NCBI GenBank assembly: GCA_015058265.1
Contig: SVCR01000115.1
Coordinates: forward strand, 1 to 5,915
Source of the DNA: Clostridiales bacterium
GTDB taxonomy: Bacteria; Bacillota_A; Clostridia; Peptostreptococcales; Anaerovoracaceae
Reading direction: 5' to 3'
Length of the DNA stretch: 5,915 nt
The notes beneath the pieces were generated by a model. The model saw nothing but the letters and a program-made list of their open reading frames with translations, made no database searches and was not told the origin of the DNA. Positions 5,611 through 5,915 of this stretch are shown here, in pieces. A program made the position numbers and the translations under genes. Positions within the stretch are counted from its first letter, which is position 1. Every line of letters begins with the position of its first letter.

Positions 5611-5915
5611 ATGCAGGACAGAAGAACCAGACTAATCGCACATGCGGGCATAATAGCAGCAATATATGTGGTAATTACATATATGCTTGCACCGATATCA
5701 TTCGGGCAGATCCAGTTCAGGATCTCTGAAGCCCTGACTATACTTCCGCTGTTTACCCCTGCGGCTGTGCCGGGGCTTTTCATCGGATGCCTTATCGGAA
5801 ATATCATAGGAGGAGCAGTGCTCCCTGATGTCATATTCGGGAGTCTGGCGACATTGATAGGGGCGTTAGGTACATATGCTCTGAGAAATAAGCCGGCGTA
5901 CTATGGAACGGTGCC
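5611..5915 (+). CDS. queT: QueT-family ECF transporter substrate-binding subunit (partial, runs off the window)
   Basis: The first 101 residues are present; the family is usually about 160-170 long, so the C-terminal third is missing. The start MQDRRTRLIAHAGIIAAIYVVITY and the blocks ISFGQIQFRISEALTILPLF, FIGCLIGNIIGG and LPDVIFGSLATLIGAL are typical of QueT (COG4708). QueT is the membrane S-component that binds a queuosine precursor, probably preQ1, and works with the shared EcfA/EcfT energy module, whose genes are not in this window. The salvaged precursor is inserted into the wobble base of GUN-anticodon tRNAs. The start is uncertain: ATG 5611 lacks a Shine-Dalgarno at normal distance, and an in-frame TTG at 5602 lies 15 bases after GGGAG (5582-5586). 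The family's N-terminus fits either. Confidence 0.88.
   Translation, partial: MQDRRTRLIAHAGIIAAIYVVITYMLAPISFGQIQFRISEALTILPLFTPAAVPGLFIGCLIGNIIGGAVLPDVIFGSLATLIGALGTYALRNKPAYYGTV

Noticed and set aside
5580..5726. ATG at 5580 just after GAGG as an alternative gene start
   Set aside because: It is in a different frame from QueT and reaches a stop after about 48 codons. The GAGG is directly adjacent, too close to serve as a ribosome binding site.

Overview
The window reads as chromosomal DNA from an anaerobic Gram-positive bacterium of the Clostridia (Eubacteriales). The reasons are medium GC, clear GGAG-type ribosome binding sites, a ferredoxin-fused aldo/keto reductase of the kind common in anaerobic Firmicutes, a secreted protein with a Big2-type Ig domain, and a QueT-type ECF transporter subunit. 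All supported genes lie on the plus strand and are closely packed. No RNA gene, CRISPR array, transposon or phage gene was seen.

Layout: (1) bases 1-94 hold the end of an unrecognised upstream frame, with an in-frame TAG before a second plausible C-terminus. (2) 139-1134 is a ketopantoate-reductase-family (ApbA/PanE) oxidoreductase whose substrate-pocket asparagines are replaced. (3) A short spacer carries a perfect 16-bp tandem duplication. (4) 1225-2604 is a secreted HAD-family phosphatase behind a very lysine-rich Ig-like domain. (5) 2634-3812 is an aldo/keto reductase with a C-terminal two-motif [4Fe-4S] ferredoxin domain, in the same transcription unit as the phosphatase. A very strong intrinsic terminator (3835-3874) closes this unit.

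A new transcription unit begins downstream, with two TATAAT boxes and a perfect 8-bp inverted repeat. (6) 3986-4909 is a membrane-anchored GDPD-fold protein in which both catalytic histidines appear to be serines. (7) A GC-rich hairpin with a T-rich tail separates it from 4983-5465, a small four-helix membrane protein with two similar halves. (8) After about 145 non-coding bases with candidate RNA structure comes the 5' end of queT (5611 to the window edge), the substrate-binding subunit of a queuosine-precursor ECF transporter.

The genes do not form one obvious pathway. The most unusual items are the GDPD-like protein lacking its histidines, the charge-segregated secreted HAD protein, and the queT leader. 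The leader sits where preQ1 riboswitches are usually found and can be drawn as an H-type pseudoknot, but it does not match the preQ1 class consensuses I can recall.
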